From Diaphorobacter sp. HDW4A (lineage in GTDB: Bacteria; Pseudomonadota; Gammaproteobacteria; Burkholderiales; Burkholderiaceae_C): a stretch of 64,000 bases of DNA. Of this stretch, positions 55,720 through 64,000 are shown piece after piece (the stretch's first letter is position 1; each line of letters begins with the position of its first letter). The notes under the pieces are model-generated. The model saw only the letters and a program-made list of their open reading frames with translations, was not told the origin of the DNA and made no database searches. A program made the translations under genes and the position numbers. The stretch lies in assembly GCF_011305995.1 (NCBI RefSeq), contig NZ_CP049910.1:2232001-2296000 (forward strand). The letters run 5' to 3'.

Positions 55720-58700
55720 ATACCAGCGGAAGCGGCTCGGCGATGGTCCGGGCCGACTCCAGCCAGGAGCGCGGGGCGTGCCAGTGCTTGGCCCAATCCG
55801 CGAAGTGTTCGGCGGGCATGGGTCGCGAGATGATGTGCCCCTGCGCTATCAGGCAACCCATGCGGACCAGCAGAATGCCTTGCTCCACAGACTCCACCCC
55901 CTCGGCCACGATGCGGTAGCCAAACGACCGCGCAAGCCCGATCACCCCCTGAACAATGGCCTGATCGGCCGGGTCCTGCATCATGCCCCGCACATAGCTC
56001 TGGTCTAGCTTCAATTGATCGATGGGCAGGCGCCGCAGGTAGGCCAGCGACGAATAGCCTGTGCCGAAATCATCAAGCGAGACCGAGATGCCGATGGCGC
56101 GCAGTTGCGCCAGTTCGCGGGCGACATGATTGATGTCGTAGAGCGCCGCGTTCTCTGTGATCTCCAGATCAAGCTGTCTGGGCTGCACGTCCGGATGGCG
56201 CTCCAGATGGCCAAGCACCCAGTTGGCAAAGTCGCGGTGGCGCAGGCGCTCAGCGTCGATGTTGACGCTGATCTGCATCTCCAGCCCCTGACTCTTGAGC
56301 TGGCTGATGTGCGTGAGCACCGAATCCATGGCCCATTCGGAGAACTTGGCCTCGAGTTCGGTGCCATCGATCACGTGCAGGAAGGAGCCCGGAAGAATCA
56401 CGCCAAGTTCGGGATGGACCCACCGCACCAAAGCCTCGGCACCGATAACGGCACCGGTGCGCATGTCGACCTTGGGCTGGAGATAGAGCGACAACTCGCC
56501 GTTGTTCATGGCCTGATCCACGCGCGCTCGGTGCTCCACAAGACTCAGACGCGCCATCTCCTGCACCGAGTCGAAAGCGCGAAGGCGATTGCCGCCAGCC
56601 TGTTTGGCCAGATACATTGCCTGATCGGCATGGCGCAGCAAGGTATCTGTGTCGGCCGAGTCCTCCGGGAACAGGGTATAGCCCACACTCGCGGTGATAT
56701 GAATAGGTTCGCCTTCGACGTCATACGGAGCAGCGACAGCGTCCATCAAAGCACGAAGCCGTTTCTCTGCGGCCTCGCGATCACTCAGGTCGGAGAGCAG
56801 CACGACGAATTCGTCGCCGCCCAGACGCGCCACACAATCTGCAGGGCGCAGCGCGCGCTGCACGCGGCCGGCGACCAACACAAGCAGGCGATCTCCCACG
56901 TCATGACCCAGACGATCATTGATGGCCTTGAGCGCATCCAGATCGATATAGGTGATAGCCAGTTGATGACCTTTCTTGTTGCTGAGTTCCACCGCATCGC
57001 GTAAGCGTTGGCCGAGCAGTACGCGGTTGGGCAGGCCTGTCTGAGAGTCGTAGTGGGCCAAGTGGTGCAGCAACTCCTGCTGCTCGTGTTGGAGAGTGAC
57101 GTCCATGGTCACACCCACCATGCGCTGAGCGGCTCCATCCTTGTCGTATTCCACTACTTTTCCGACATTGCGCAGCCAACGCGTGGGGGCCTGAGGTGGT
57201 GCAATGCGCCAAGTGGCATCAAACGGTGTGGAAGGGTTCATCTGATGCCGCTGCAAAGCGCTTTCGATCAAGGCAATCTGCTCGTTGCCGATGCCGATGT
57301 CCCAAGGCGTCGGCTCGGAGTTGTGCTCGAATGCGGCGTCTTCACCGTGCAATTCGTACCAGCGCGCATCGCCGCGCACATTGCCTGTCAGCAGGTCAAA
57401 GTCCCACGTGCCCAATGAGGCAGCAGCAAGCGTGAGTGAGAGCAGCTCCTCGCGCTCGCGCACTCTGAGCTCCTGTTGCTTGCGCTCGGTGATATTGATC
57501 AGCGAAATGAGCCAACAAGCTTGCCCGCCGACGTCGATGGAACTCATGGATTGCAGAACCGTGTGTGTCTTTCCGTCGAAAGAGCGCAGTTCGTTTTCGT
57601 AGCCAATCAGCTCCCCGGTCTTGCGCGCTTCGCGCAGCATGTTTTCGCGGGTTTGGGCGGTGTAGATTCCCAGATCGACTAGCGTGTGGCCCAGCGACAT
57701 CTCGCGGGTGTAGCCAGAGCTTCTTTCCCATGCGGGATTCACGTCAACCACCCGGCCGTCGTCGCGGCGAACGAAGGCGAGCGAGATCGGCAGCGCCTGA
57801 AAGATGTGGGCGAAACGCGCCTCGGACGCCAGCATGCGCTCCGACGTGCGCCTCAGATTGTCGACGTCCTGTAGCACGCCGCGAATCTTGAGGAGTTTGC
57901 CATCCGTCATGACGGTTTCGCTGCGCACACGCACCCATGCGCGCTGCCGGTCGGCCCGAATGATCTCGAACTCGGTTTCCCAGATCATGTGCGCATTGCG
58001 CTCGTGTCGGCTGATCTGGCGTACCTGCTCCCGCCATTCGGGTGCCACATAGCGGTCGACGTAGTCGGCCGGTGGCGGTGTGCCAGCAGGCACTCCGTGG
58101 ATTTCGCAACAGACGTCAGACCAATAGGTCACGCCGCGGCCTGGAATGCCCTCCCAAACGCCCAGACGCGCAAGCCAACTTGCCTGATTCAGTGAATGAC
58201 TGGAGACGCGCAGGTTCTCCTCGATGACATGCGTATGCGTCATGTCGTGAAAGACGAAGATCAGGCAGCGCTCGCCTTCAATGAGCGCACTGCGTGCGGA
58301 AAAAACGCCCGTGATAGAGGCTCCTCGCAAGCGGATCTTCAGATTCATCCCATTGAATTCAGAATCATCATCGATCAGCGTTGTCAGCTGAATGCGGTCG
58401 TGTTGGGAGATCGACAACCCAAACTCATCCGCTGTCTTGCCAATAATTTCAGGCAAAGACAGCTGACACATGCGTTCCATGGCCGGATTGGCATCGATGA
58501 AGCGGCCGTCCGACATGCGCACAATTCCAGCAGGGTCGGGCAGCGTTTTATAGAAGGTGGTGTATTTGATCTCCGAGAGGCGAAGCGCGTTTGCCATCTC
58601 GTGCTGCTCGGTGACATCAAGCAACATGCCTGAAAGTCGCAATGGGTAGCCACTCTTGTCGAATTCCACGGCGGCTCCGCGTGCGATCAGCTTGCGCAAA

Positions 58701-59584
58701 CGGCCGTGGTTGTCACGAATGCGGAATTCGCCATGAAAATGAGGTGACTGACCTTCAATCACCCGAAGCAGGCTAGGTGCCATCATTGCGAAATCGTCTC
58801 GGTCGATGCGCGAGCGCAACTCGGCAAAATGCGCATCGTCCATGAGCTGCCTCAGTGGCGCGATCTCATCATCGTCAGGGCTGTCATCCAGACCGAAGTC
58901 ACGAAAGAGACTGCCGTGGTAGCTGAACAGCTGTTTGCGCGCATGCCATTCCCATCGTCCCCCGCCGGATGCTCGCAGCGCCTGCACGAGATCGTTCTTG
59001 CTCAATTGCAGCATACGCTGGGTGCGGGCGCGGCTCATGATCAGACCGACGCCGCCGCACAGCAGTATCACGCCCACCATATAGCGCCATGGAATGATGT
59101 CCAGCGTATACCACCCTCTGCGGGTCGTGGGATCGCCCAGCGTCGCCCAAGGCGCGATGCACATGGGCACGAGCACCATCAGCACAGAAAAAAGAAGCCA
59201 GAAGCTGAGTTGCGTGCGCTTCTGGACCAGCCAGGTTACGCTGCCTATACCCCACATGGAGATGGCCAGACCCAGTCCAATCCACCAAGCATGGTGGGTA
59301 TCCAGCATCAGGCTGACAAGAGAACAAAGCGTCGCCACACCACCCGCAAGCGGGCCGAAGAGAAAGCTCACGGACGCGAGAATGCCGGGGTAGACGAACG
59401 AGATACCGTCCGCCGACGCCTGCACATGAAGCATGGCCACCAGCAATGCGCATAAACCGCCAATCAAGCCGATGCCCACCTGCTCGCGTCGATGGGGGTC
59501 GAGCAGCGTGGAAATGGGCAGCAACGCCGCGCCAATGATCAATGTCACCAGAATCAAGCCCGTGACGAAAAAATCATTGGTCAT
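55718..59584 (-). CDS. Membrane GGDEF-EAL protein with about five PAS domains
   Basis: This is a c-di-GMP turnover protein of about 1288 residues. Six or so N-terminal membrane helices (about 1-215) resemble the 5TM-LytS-type sensor. At least five PAS domains follow (about 215-830), then a GGDEF domain with intact RLGGDEF (about 925) and an EAL domain with EALVRW and DDFGTGYSS. Both catalytic cores look intact, so synthesis, hydrolysis or both are possible. ATG 59584 is taken as start; a TTG at 59635 is also in frame. The upstream region is unusually AT-rich. Confidence 0.9.
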   Translation of the reverse strand: MTNDFFVTGLILVTLIIGAALLPISTLLDPHRREQVGIGLIGGLCALLVAMLHVQASADGISFVYPGILASVSFLFGPLAGGVATLCSLVSLMLDTHHAWWIGLGLAISMWGIGSVTWLVQKRTQLSFWLLFSVLMVLVPMCIAPWATLGDPTTRRGWYTLDIIPWRYMVGVILLCGGVGLIMSRARTQRMLQLSKNDLVQALRASGGGRWEWHARKQLFSYHGSLFRDFGLDDSPDDDEIAPLRQLMDDAHFAELRSRIDRDDFAMMAPSLLRVIEGQSPHFHGEFRIRDNHGRLRKLIARGAAVEFDKSGYPLRLSGMLLDVTEQHEMANALRLSEIKYTTFYKTLPDPAGIVRMSDGRFIDANPAMERMCQLSLPEIIGKTADEFGLSISQHDRIQLTTLIDDDSEFNGMNLKIRLRGASITGVFSARSALIEGERCLIFVFHDMTHTHVIEENLRVSSHSLNQASWLARLGVWEGIPGRGVTYWSDVCCEIHGVPAGTPPPADYVDRYVAPEWREQVRQISRHERNAHMIWETEFEIIRADRQRAWVRVRSETVMTDGKLLKIRGVLQDVDNLRRTSERMLASEARFAHIFQALPISLAFVRRDDGRVVDVNPAWERSSGYTREMSLGHTLVDLGIYTAQTRENMLREARKTGELIGYENELRSFDGKTHTVLQSMSSIDVGGQACWLISLINITERKQQELRVREREELLSLTLAAASLGTWDFDLLTGNVRGDARWYELHGEDAAFEHNSEPTPWDIGIGNEQIALIESALQRHQMNPSTPFDATWRIAPPQAPTRWLRNVGKVVEYDKDGAAQRMVGVTMDVTLQHEQQELLHHLAHYDSQTGLPNRVLLGQRLRDAVELSNKKGHQLAITYIDLDALKAINDRLGHDVGDRLLVLVAGRVQRALRPADCVARLGGDEFVVLLSDLSDREAAEKRLRALMDAVAAPYDVEGEPIHITASVGYTLFPEDSADTDTLLRHADQAMYLAKQAGGNRLRAFDSVQEMARLSLVEHRARVDQAMNNGELSLYLQPKVDMRTGAVIGAEALVRWVHPELGVILPGSFLHVIDGTELEAKFSEWAMDSVLTHISQLKSQGLEMQISVNIDAERLRHRDFANWVLGHLERHPDVQPRQLDLEITENAALYDINHVARELAQLRAIGISVSLDDFGTGYSSLAYLRRLPIDQLKLDQSYVRGMMQDPADQAIVQGVIGLARSFGYRIVAEGVESVEQGILLVRMGCLIAQGHIISRPMPAEHFADWAKHWHAPRSWLESARTIAEPLPLV

Positions 59585-59669
59585 ATGCCAAGCGGACAGC
59601 GGCGTTGGAAAGTGAATTGCCGCGCCACTCGCCAACGATCTCGAATCCCAAGATGCGCCAGCCAGTCCT

Positions 59670-59765
59670 GAAGCAACCCAAATTATTCAACTTGTTAAAT
59701 AATATCTATCGATTTTTCAATTGAATTATTTTAGTCTATTGGTTTCGGGTGTAAATAGCTAGTGC
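59670..59765. promoter_or_regulatory. AT-rich segment upstream of the GGDEF-EAL gene
   Basis: The interval contains long A/T runs (for example AAATTATT, AATAATATC, AATTATTTTAG), in contrast to the GC-rich surroundings. It lies between the EamA stop and the GGDEF-EAL start and presumably holds the promoter. I see no certain -35/-10 pair. Confidence 0.45.
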
Positions 59766-59787
59766 AGATTGGAGTTGTCAGACAAAC

Positions 59788-60705
59788 TCACTTTCCGTTG
59801 CTGTCAAGTTTGATCAGCCCCGTGGACAGCATGGTTCCACATACGATGATTACCGCGCAACCCAACATCCACAGCGTGACCGTTTCGTGAAGAAATAGAA
59901 AACCATACAGGACGGCAAAGGCGGGAGCGAGAAATGTGACGGCTACGGCGCGGCTTGGCCCCGCGTTGGCGATGAGCCGGAAGTACAGGAAGTAGGCAAG
60001 ACCGGTACACAGGATGGCGATGGCGATGACGGCGCCCCAAGCACGGGGGCCGGGCATTTGTGATGGCCAGTTCACGATGGTCGGAACGGCCAGACAGATG
60101 CTGGCACCGATCAAGCTCCCTGTGGCGCTGGCAAGAGGAGGAACACCCACCAGATATCGTTTGGCGAAGTTGGCCGCCACCGCGTAGCAGATGGAGGCGC
60201 AGAGACAAGCCGCGATGGCCCAGCCGGCATCGCCGCTCTTCATGCCCGCGCCACCGGGCGCTTTCCACGCCAGCAGCGCAACACCCACGAACCCAAGCAG
60301 CAACCCCAGCCAGCGCAGGCGCTGGATGCGCTCGCCCAGCCAGATCCATGCGACCAGCGCGCCGAACAATGGCACGGTGGCGTTCAGAATGGAGGTGAGG
60401 CCGGTGGTGATGTGCATCACCGCCCAGGCGAACAGCGCAAACGGAATCGCCGAATTGATTACGCCAGCGAGCATCACGGTTTTCCAGTGGCGGCGCAGGG
60501 CGGGCCATTCACCGGTCAATACCACGAATGGAATCAGCAAGACCGCTGCAAGCGCCACGCGCAAACCAGCCGTGGGAAATGGGCCGAATTCCACCGCGCC
60601 CATGCGCATGAACAGAAACGATGCGCCCCAGATCGAGGACAGCAACAGGAACTCGGGAACCCAGGAGCGTTGCGCCGGGCTGGCTGGCGCGGGTGTGAGG
60701 GGCAT
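59788..60705 (-). CDS. EamA/DMT-superfamily transporter
   Basis: This is a ten-helix drug/metabolite transporter of about 305 residues with two EamA repeats (WGASFLFMRMG near the start; second half from about 150). Substrates of such carriers are diverse; metabolite efflux is usual. ATG 60705 is preferred because the upstream ATG at 60738 would overlap ogt by 26 bp. It is last in an apparent ada/alkA-ogt-eamA unit. Confidence 0.87.
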   Translation of the reverse strand: MPLTPAPASPAQRSWVPEFLLLSSIWGASFLFMRMGAVEFGPFPTAGLRVALAAVLLIPFVVLTGEWPALRRHWKTVMLAGVINSAIPFALFAWAVMHITTGLTSILNATVPLFGALVAWIWLGERIQRLRWLGLLLGFVGVALLAWKAPGGAGMKSGDAGWAIAACLCASICYAVAANFAKRYLVGVPPLASATGSLIGASICLAVPTIVNWPSQMPGPRAWGAVIAIAILCTGLAYFLYFRLIANAGPSRAVAVTFLAPAFAVLYGFLFLHETVTLWMLGCAVIIVCGTMLSTGLIKLDSNGK

Positions 60706-60712
60706 GTTGTTT

Positions 60713-61270
60713 TCAGTTCTTGGAAACGTCAGAGACATCGGAAATGCCGCCCGCGAGCGCGCCTTCGAGCGTCAGCAGAGCGGTCTTGCGCGGCAGCCCG
60801 CCAGCATAGCCGGTCAAGCTACCGTCCTGACCGAGAACCCGGTGGCAGGGCACGGCCAGGCTCAGTGGATTCCGCCCTACGGCAGCGCCGACGGCGCGCA
60901 TGGCCTGCGTCTTGCCTAGCTGGCGGGCGAGGGCACCGTAGGTGGTCGTCTTGCCGGTCGGAATGTTGAGCAGGGCCTGCCAGACCGATCGCTGGAACGG
61001 TGTACCTGCGGAAATATCCAGTGGCAGATCGAAGTCGCGGCGCTTGCCGTCGAGGAACTCGCGAACCTGGTCTCTGGCTTTGGTCAGCACCGGGTGTTTG
61101 TCGTCCATCCGCCAGAGGGGATCCGGCAGATCGGACGAGAGCTGCGCGGGTAGGTGTCGCTGGTCATGGAACCAGAGACCGACCAGACCTTGGTCGGAGG
61201 CGGCTGCGTACATGTCGCCCAAAATGGTGGAAAAGCGTGTGCAGGCGAGATCGTTGGAAAAAGTGGTCAT
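60713..61270 (-). CDS. ogt: Methylated-DNA--[protein]-cysteine S-methyltransferase
   Basis: This suicide repair protein has 185 residues and removes O6-methylguanine lesions. The acceptor Cys142 lies in AVPCHRVLG, preceded by the helix-turn-helix region GALARQLGKTQAMRAVG. GGAG lies 7 nt before the ATG. It follows the Ada-N/AlkA fusion by 39 bp on the same strand, making a small alkylation-damage repair operon. Confidence 0.94.
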   Translation of the reverse strand: MTTFSNDLACTRFSTILGDMYAAASDQGLVGLWFHDQRHLPAQLSSDLPDPLWRMDDKHPVLTKARDQVREFLDGKRRDFDLPLDISAGTPFQRSVWQALLNIPTGKTTTYGALARQLGKTQAMRAVGAAVGRNPLSLAVPCHRVLGQDGSLTGYAGGLPRKTALLTLEGALAGGISDVSDVSKN

Positions 61271-61309
61271 GGAAATGCTCCGGATGGTCGGTTTGCAAGG
61301 GGCTCGATA

Positions 61310-62836
61310 TCAGCGGCGGGCCAGCCCGGCCCAGGTGCGGATGACGGCATAGCTGCGCCATGGCCGCCAGACCTGCGACGCCGCGAGTGCATCGCGCGCC
61401 GCGCTGGCGCCGCGCGCAATGCCCAGCGCCGACTGCAGCGCGACATCGCCAGCGGGAAACGCGTCGGGCCAGCGCAGGGCGCGCATCGCGATGTATTGCG
61501 CGGTCCAGTCGCCAATGCCGGGCAGCTCGCGCAGCGCGGCCATGGTGCGTTCGGGGTCTTCGCCGGGCTGCAGGCGCAGCTTGCCTTTGGCGACGGCGGC
61601 GGCAATCGCCTTGATCGCCTGCTGGCGCTGGCGCACGATGCCGAGCGATCCGAGTTCGTCGCTGCTCGCTGCGGTCAAGGCATCGGCCGTGGGAAACAGC
61701 CGTGACAGCTCCGGCCACGGCGTGGCGATGGGCTCTCCGAAGTTCTGCACCAGCCGCTGCGCCAGCGTGCGTGCGGCGGCCACGGTGATCTGCTGGCCCA
61801 GCACGGCGCGCACCGCCAGCTCAAAACCGTCCGCGGCCCCCGGCACCCGCATGCCTTCACCTGCATGGAAGAAGGGCGTAAGAACGCCGTCGATCACCCC
61901 TAGATCCGCATCCAGATCAAACATGGCGCGGATGCGGGCGATCAGCGCCGGGAGCACCGGCAGCAGGGAATCACTCACGACCAGCAGCAGCCGGGTTGAC
62001 GGCTCGTCAAAGCGCACGTCAAACCAGCCCTTGGCCGCGTTTGCGCCATCGCCCATGCGCAAGGTTCGTCGCATGCCGGGCAGGCCTTTGGGGAGCGCGG
62101 CCTCCACCTGTTCCAGCGAGGCAATGGTCCGGGTGCTGAGAAAGCCCAGCATGGCCTGTACGTCATAAGGCGGACGCCAACCAAGGCGGATCACATGCGA
62201 CTGCACCGCATCCCCGCCACTCGATTCGCCGCCGTCCTTTCGCAATTGGCTGGGCTTGAGCGAGTAATGCTGCAGAAACGCCGCATTGAAGCCGCGCACG
62301 CTGCGAAATCCGCTGGCGAGCGCCACCTGGGTGATTGGCAGCGTGGTGTCGGTCAGCAGCTGTTTGGCCGCGAGCAGGCGGCGGGTCTGCAGATATTGAA
62401 GTGGCGAAATGCCCAACGCGGTGCTGAAGATGCGGCGCACATGGCGGTCCGTGACCCCGAGGCGGCTGGCCAGCCAGTCGATGACCGCACCGCCTTCTGC
62501 ATCAGCCCAGTTCTCGGGCGCATCGAGCATGCGCAGCGCCTGTTGCAGCAGAATTCCGCTCGCGTCCTGATTCGACCAAATCAAGGCCTGCGGAGCCAGC
62601 TCCGGGCGGCAGCGCAGGCAGGGACGGAATCCGGCATGTTCGGCCTGGGCCGCCAGATCGAAGAAGCGGCAGTTTTCCCGGCGCGGCACGCGTACCGAGC
62701 AAACCGGACGGCAGTAGATGCCGGTACTGGTCACGCCCGTGAAGAAGCTGCCGTCGAAACGCGCGTCGCGCGCCTTGACGGCCAGATAGCGGGCGTCTTC
62801 CACTTGGGTCACGGAGGTTGGTGCGATCTCGGTCAT
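61310..62836 (-). CDS. Ada N-terminal/AraC HTH fused to AlkA DNA-3-methyladenine glycosylase
   Basis: This 508-residue fusion starts with an Ada-type zinc domain (GIYCRPVCS and CLRCRPE, equivalents of Ada Cys38/42/69/72). An AraC-type HTH (about 90-200, HVRRIFSTALGISPLQYLQ) follows, then AlkA N-terminal and HhH-GPD domains (about 215-500, LPGIGDWTAQYIAMRAL) with the catalytic Asp in FPAGDVAL. It should sense methylphosphotriesters, activate repair genes and excise alkylated bases. It is divergent from the phosphomutase gene. Confidence 0.93.
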   Translation of the reverse strand: MTEIAPTSVTQVEDARYLAVKARDARFDGSFFTGVTSTGIYCRPVCSVRVPRRENCRFFDLAAQAEHAGFRPCLRCRPELAPQALIWSNQDASGILLQQALRMLDAPENWADAEGGAVIDWLASRLGVTDRHVRRIFSTALGISPLQYLQTRRLLAAKQLLTDTTLPITQVALASGFRSVRGFNAAFLQHYSLKPSQLRKDGGESSGGDAVQSHVIRLGWRPPYDVQAMLGFLSTRTIASLEQVEAALPKGLPGMRRTLRMGDGANAAKGWFDVRFDEPSTRLLLVVSDSLLPVLPALIARIRAMFDLDADLGVIDGVLTPFFHAGEGMRVPGAADGFELAVRAVLGQQITVAAARTLAQRLVQNFGEPIATPWPELSRLFPTADALTAASSDELGSLGIVRQRQQAIKAIAAAVAKGKLRLQPGEDPERTMAALRELPGIGDWTAQYIAMRALRWPDAFPAGDVALQSALGIARGASAARDALAASQVWRPWRSYAVIRTWAGLARR

Positions 62837-62986
62837 GGCTTCATGATAGGGAAGGCGGCGCTGGAAGCTGGCCGTTTTCGGACATGTCCATCAAAAACCG
62901 TTTCCATGAAATTTGATAGCAACGATGGCTCCATCCGGCACGCCTACAATCGAGTCCGTTTTTCAACTTCATCGACAGGTTGTTCC

Positions 62987-64000
62987 GTGCCATTTTCGCC
63001 AGCCATTTTCAAAGCCTATGACATTCGCGGTATTGTTCCCAGCACTCTGAACGAAGACGTAGCCCGCAATCTGGGCCGGGCGTTCGGGCTGGCCGCGCGC
63101 GCCAAGGGTGAACGGGTGGTCGCAGTGGGCCGGGACGGGCGCCTGTCCGGCCCCGCACTGTCTGCGGCACTGATGACGGGTCTGGTGGACGTGGGCATCG
63201 AGGTGATCGACGTCGGCATGGTCACTACGCCGATGCTGTACTTCGCGGCCGCCACCCTGTGCCACAGCGGCATTCAGGTGACCGGCAGCCACAATCCCAA
63301 GGATTACAACGGCTTCAAGATGGTGCTCGCGGGCAAGGCCATCTATGGCGAGGAAATCCAGAACCTGCGCCGGGTGATGGACGCGCAGTCCTGGCAGGCG
63401 CACGAGGGCGGCAGCATCCGCGAGGCCAACGTGCTCAAAGCCTACACCGACCGCATCGTCGGCGACATCAAGCTCGCGCGTCCGATGAGGATCGTCGTTG
63501 ACTCCGGCAACGGCGTTGCGGGCGCTTCGGCTCCGGGCATCTTCCGCGCCATCGGCTGCGAGGTGATCGAGCTGTTCTCCGAGGTGGACGGTGATTTCCC
63601 CAACCACCACCCTGATCCCAGCAAGCCGGACAACTTGAGGGACGTGATCGCGGCGCTCAAGAACAGCGACGCTGAACTCGGCCTTGCGTTCGATGGGGAC
63701 GGCGACCGCCTCGGCATCGTCACCAAGGGTGGCGAGAACATCTTCCCCGACCGCCAGATGATGCTGTTCGCGCAGGACGTGCTCTCGCGCGTGCCCGGTG
63801 CGTCCATCCTGTTTGACGTGAAGTGCACCCAGCGCCTCGCGCCCGCCATCGAGGCGGCTGGCGGCAAGGCCGTCATGTACAAGACCGGCCATTCGCTGAT
63901 CAAGGCCCGTATGAAGGAGCTCGACGCACCTCTGGGCGGTGAGATGAGCGGCCATATTTTCTTCAAGGAGCGCTGGTTCGGCTTTGACGACGGCACCTAC
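62987..64000 (+). CDS. Phosphomannomutase/phosphoglucomutase (partial, C-terminus outside window)
   Basis: These are the first 338 codons of an alpha-D-phosphohexomutase (AlgC/ManB type) that interconverts hexose 6- and 1-phosphates for surface polysaccharides. The N-terminal FKAYDIRGIVP, the phospho-Ser101 loop TGSHNPKDYNGFK and the Mg-binding loop DGDGDR (from residue 236) are present. GTG 62987 is the start, with ACAGG 7 nt upstream. The gene continues beyond the right edge. Confidence 0.9.
   Translation, partial: MPFSPAIFKAYDIRGIVPSTLNEDVARNLGRAFGLAARAKGERVVAVGRDGRLSGPALSAALMTGLVDVGIEVIDVGMVTTPMLYFAAATLCHSGIQVTGSHNPKDYNGFKMVLAGKAIYGEEIQNLRRVMDAQSWQAHEGGSIREANVLKAYTDRIVGDIKLARPMRIVVDSGNGVAGASAPGIFRAIGCEVIELFSEVDGDFPNHHPDPSKPDNLRDVIAALKNSDAELGLAFDGDGDRLGIVTKGGENIFPDRQMMLFAQDVLSRVPGASILFDVKCTQRLAPAIEAAGGKAVMYKTGHSLIKARMKELDAPLGGEMSGHIFFKERWFGFDDGTY

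Overview
The window is a GC-rich chromosomal segment of a betaproteobacterium, most likely a Comamonadaceae member (Comamonas or a close relative). The reasons are a homodimeric-type aceE followed by a lipoyl-bearing lpdA, three orphan Bug-type (TctC-like) solute receptors, a DUF2322 gene, and the DUF3649/PepSY/DUF3325 iron cassette. No tRNA, rRNA, integrase, insertion sequence or CRISPR array was seen. Both ends are cut inside genes: an SDR at the left edge and a phosphomannomutase/phosphoglucomutase at the right edge.

Layout. (1) 1-4.2 kb: a divergent oxidoreductase cluster, MFS transporter plus SDR on the minus strand and aldehyde dehydrogenase plus SDR on the plus strand. (2) 4.2-15.4 kb: an iron/siderophore locus with an ECF sigma factor, a FecR-like anti-sigma factor, an STN-containing TonB-dependent siderophore receptor, DUF3649, a PepSY membrane protein, DUF3325, and then a MacA/MacB/NodT tripartite efflux system. 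A Fur-like site precedes the sigma gene and an ECF-type promoter precedes the receptor. (3) 15.4-22.4 kb, minus strand: a DUF4124-glutaredoxin protein, oligopeptidase A, folD, and a FixJ-like response regulator overlapping a PAS histidine kinase. (4) 22.6-28.8 kb: the pyruvate dehydrogenase operon aceE-aceF-lpdA with a strong terminator.

(5) 29.2-39.3 kb: catabolic accessory genes. These are a Bug receptor, a lysyl-endopeptidase-like lipoprotein protease, and a cluster of crotonase, Bug receptor, divergent LysR regulator, two adjacent acyl-CoA dehydrogenases, a class III CoA-transferase and another Bug receptor. It looks like an uptake and CoA-activation route for an unidentified carboxylate. 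(6) 39.3-41.4 kb: a PAS-LuxR regulator divergent from the 3-oxoacid CoA-transferase genes scoAB, with a palindrome between them. (7) 41.4-49.6 kb: DUF2322, a glycine-rich membrane protein, a beta-hydroxyacid dehydrogenase plus aldehyde dehydrogenase pair, an XRE-like regulator, an EVE-domain protein, a SNF2 helicase that appears to lack the usual N-terminal region, and an EcsC-family protein.

(8) 49.7-55.7 kb: a GlsB/YeaQ-like membrane protein, a NlpC/P60 hydrolase, a PQQ-type sugar dehydrogenase, a CopD-like membrane protein, an isochorismatase-family hydrolase with an internal insertion, and prpE. (9) 55.7-64 kb: a multi-PAS GGDEF-EAL protein, then a minus-strand DNA-alkylation-repair run (Ada-N/AlkA fusion, ogt, EamA transporter) divergent from the sugar phosphomutase.

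Most genes belong to known families. The parts most worth following up are the combined siderophore import/export locus, the LysR/acyl-CoA dehydrogenase/CoA-transferase cluster, the PAS-LuxR/scoAB pair, several well-formed operator-like dyads, and the shortened SNF2 helicase.
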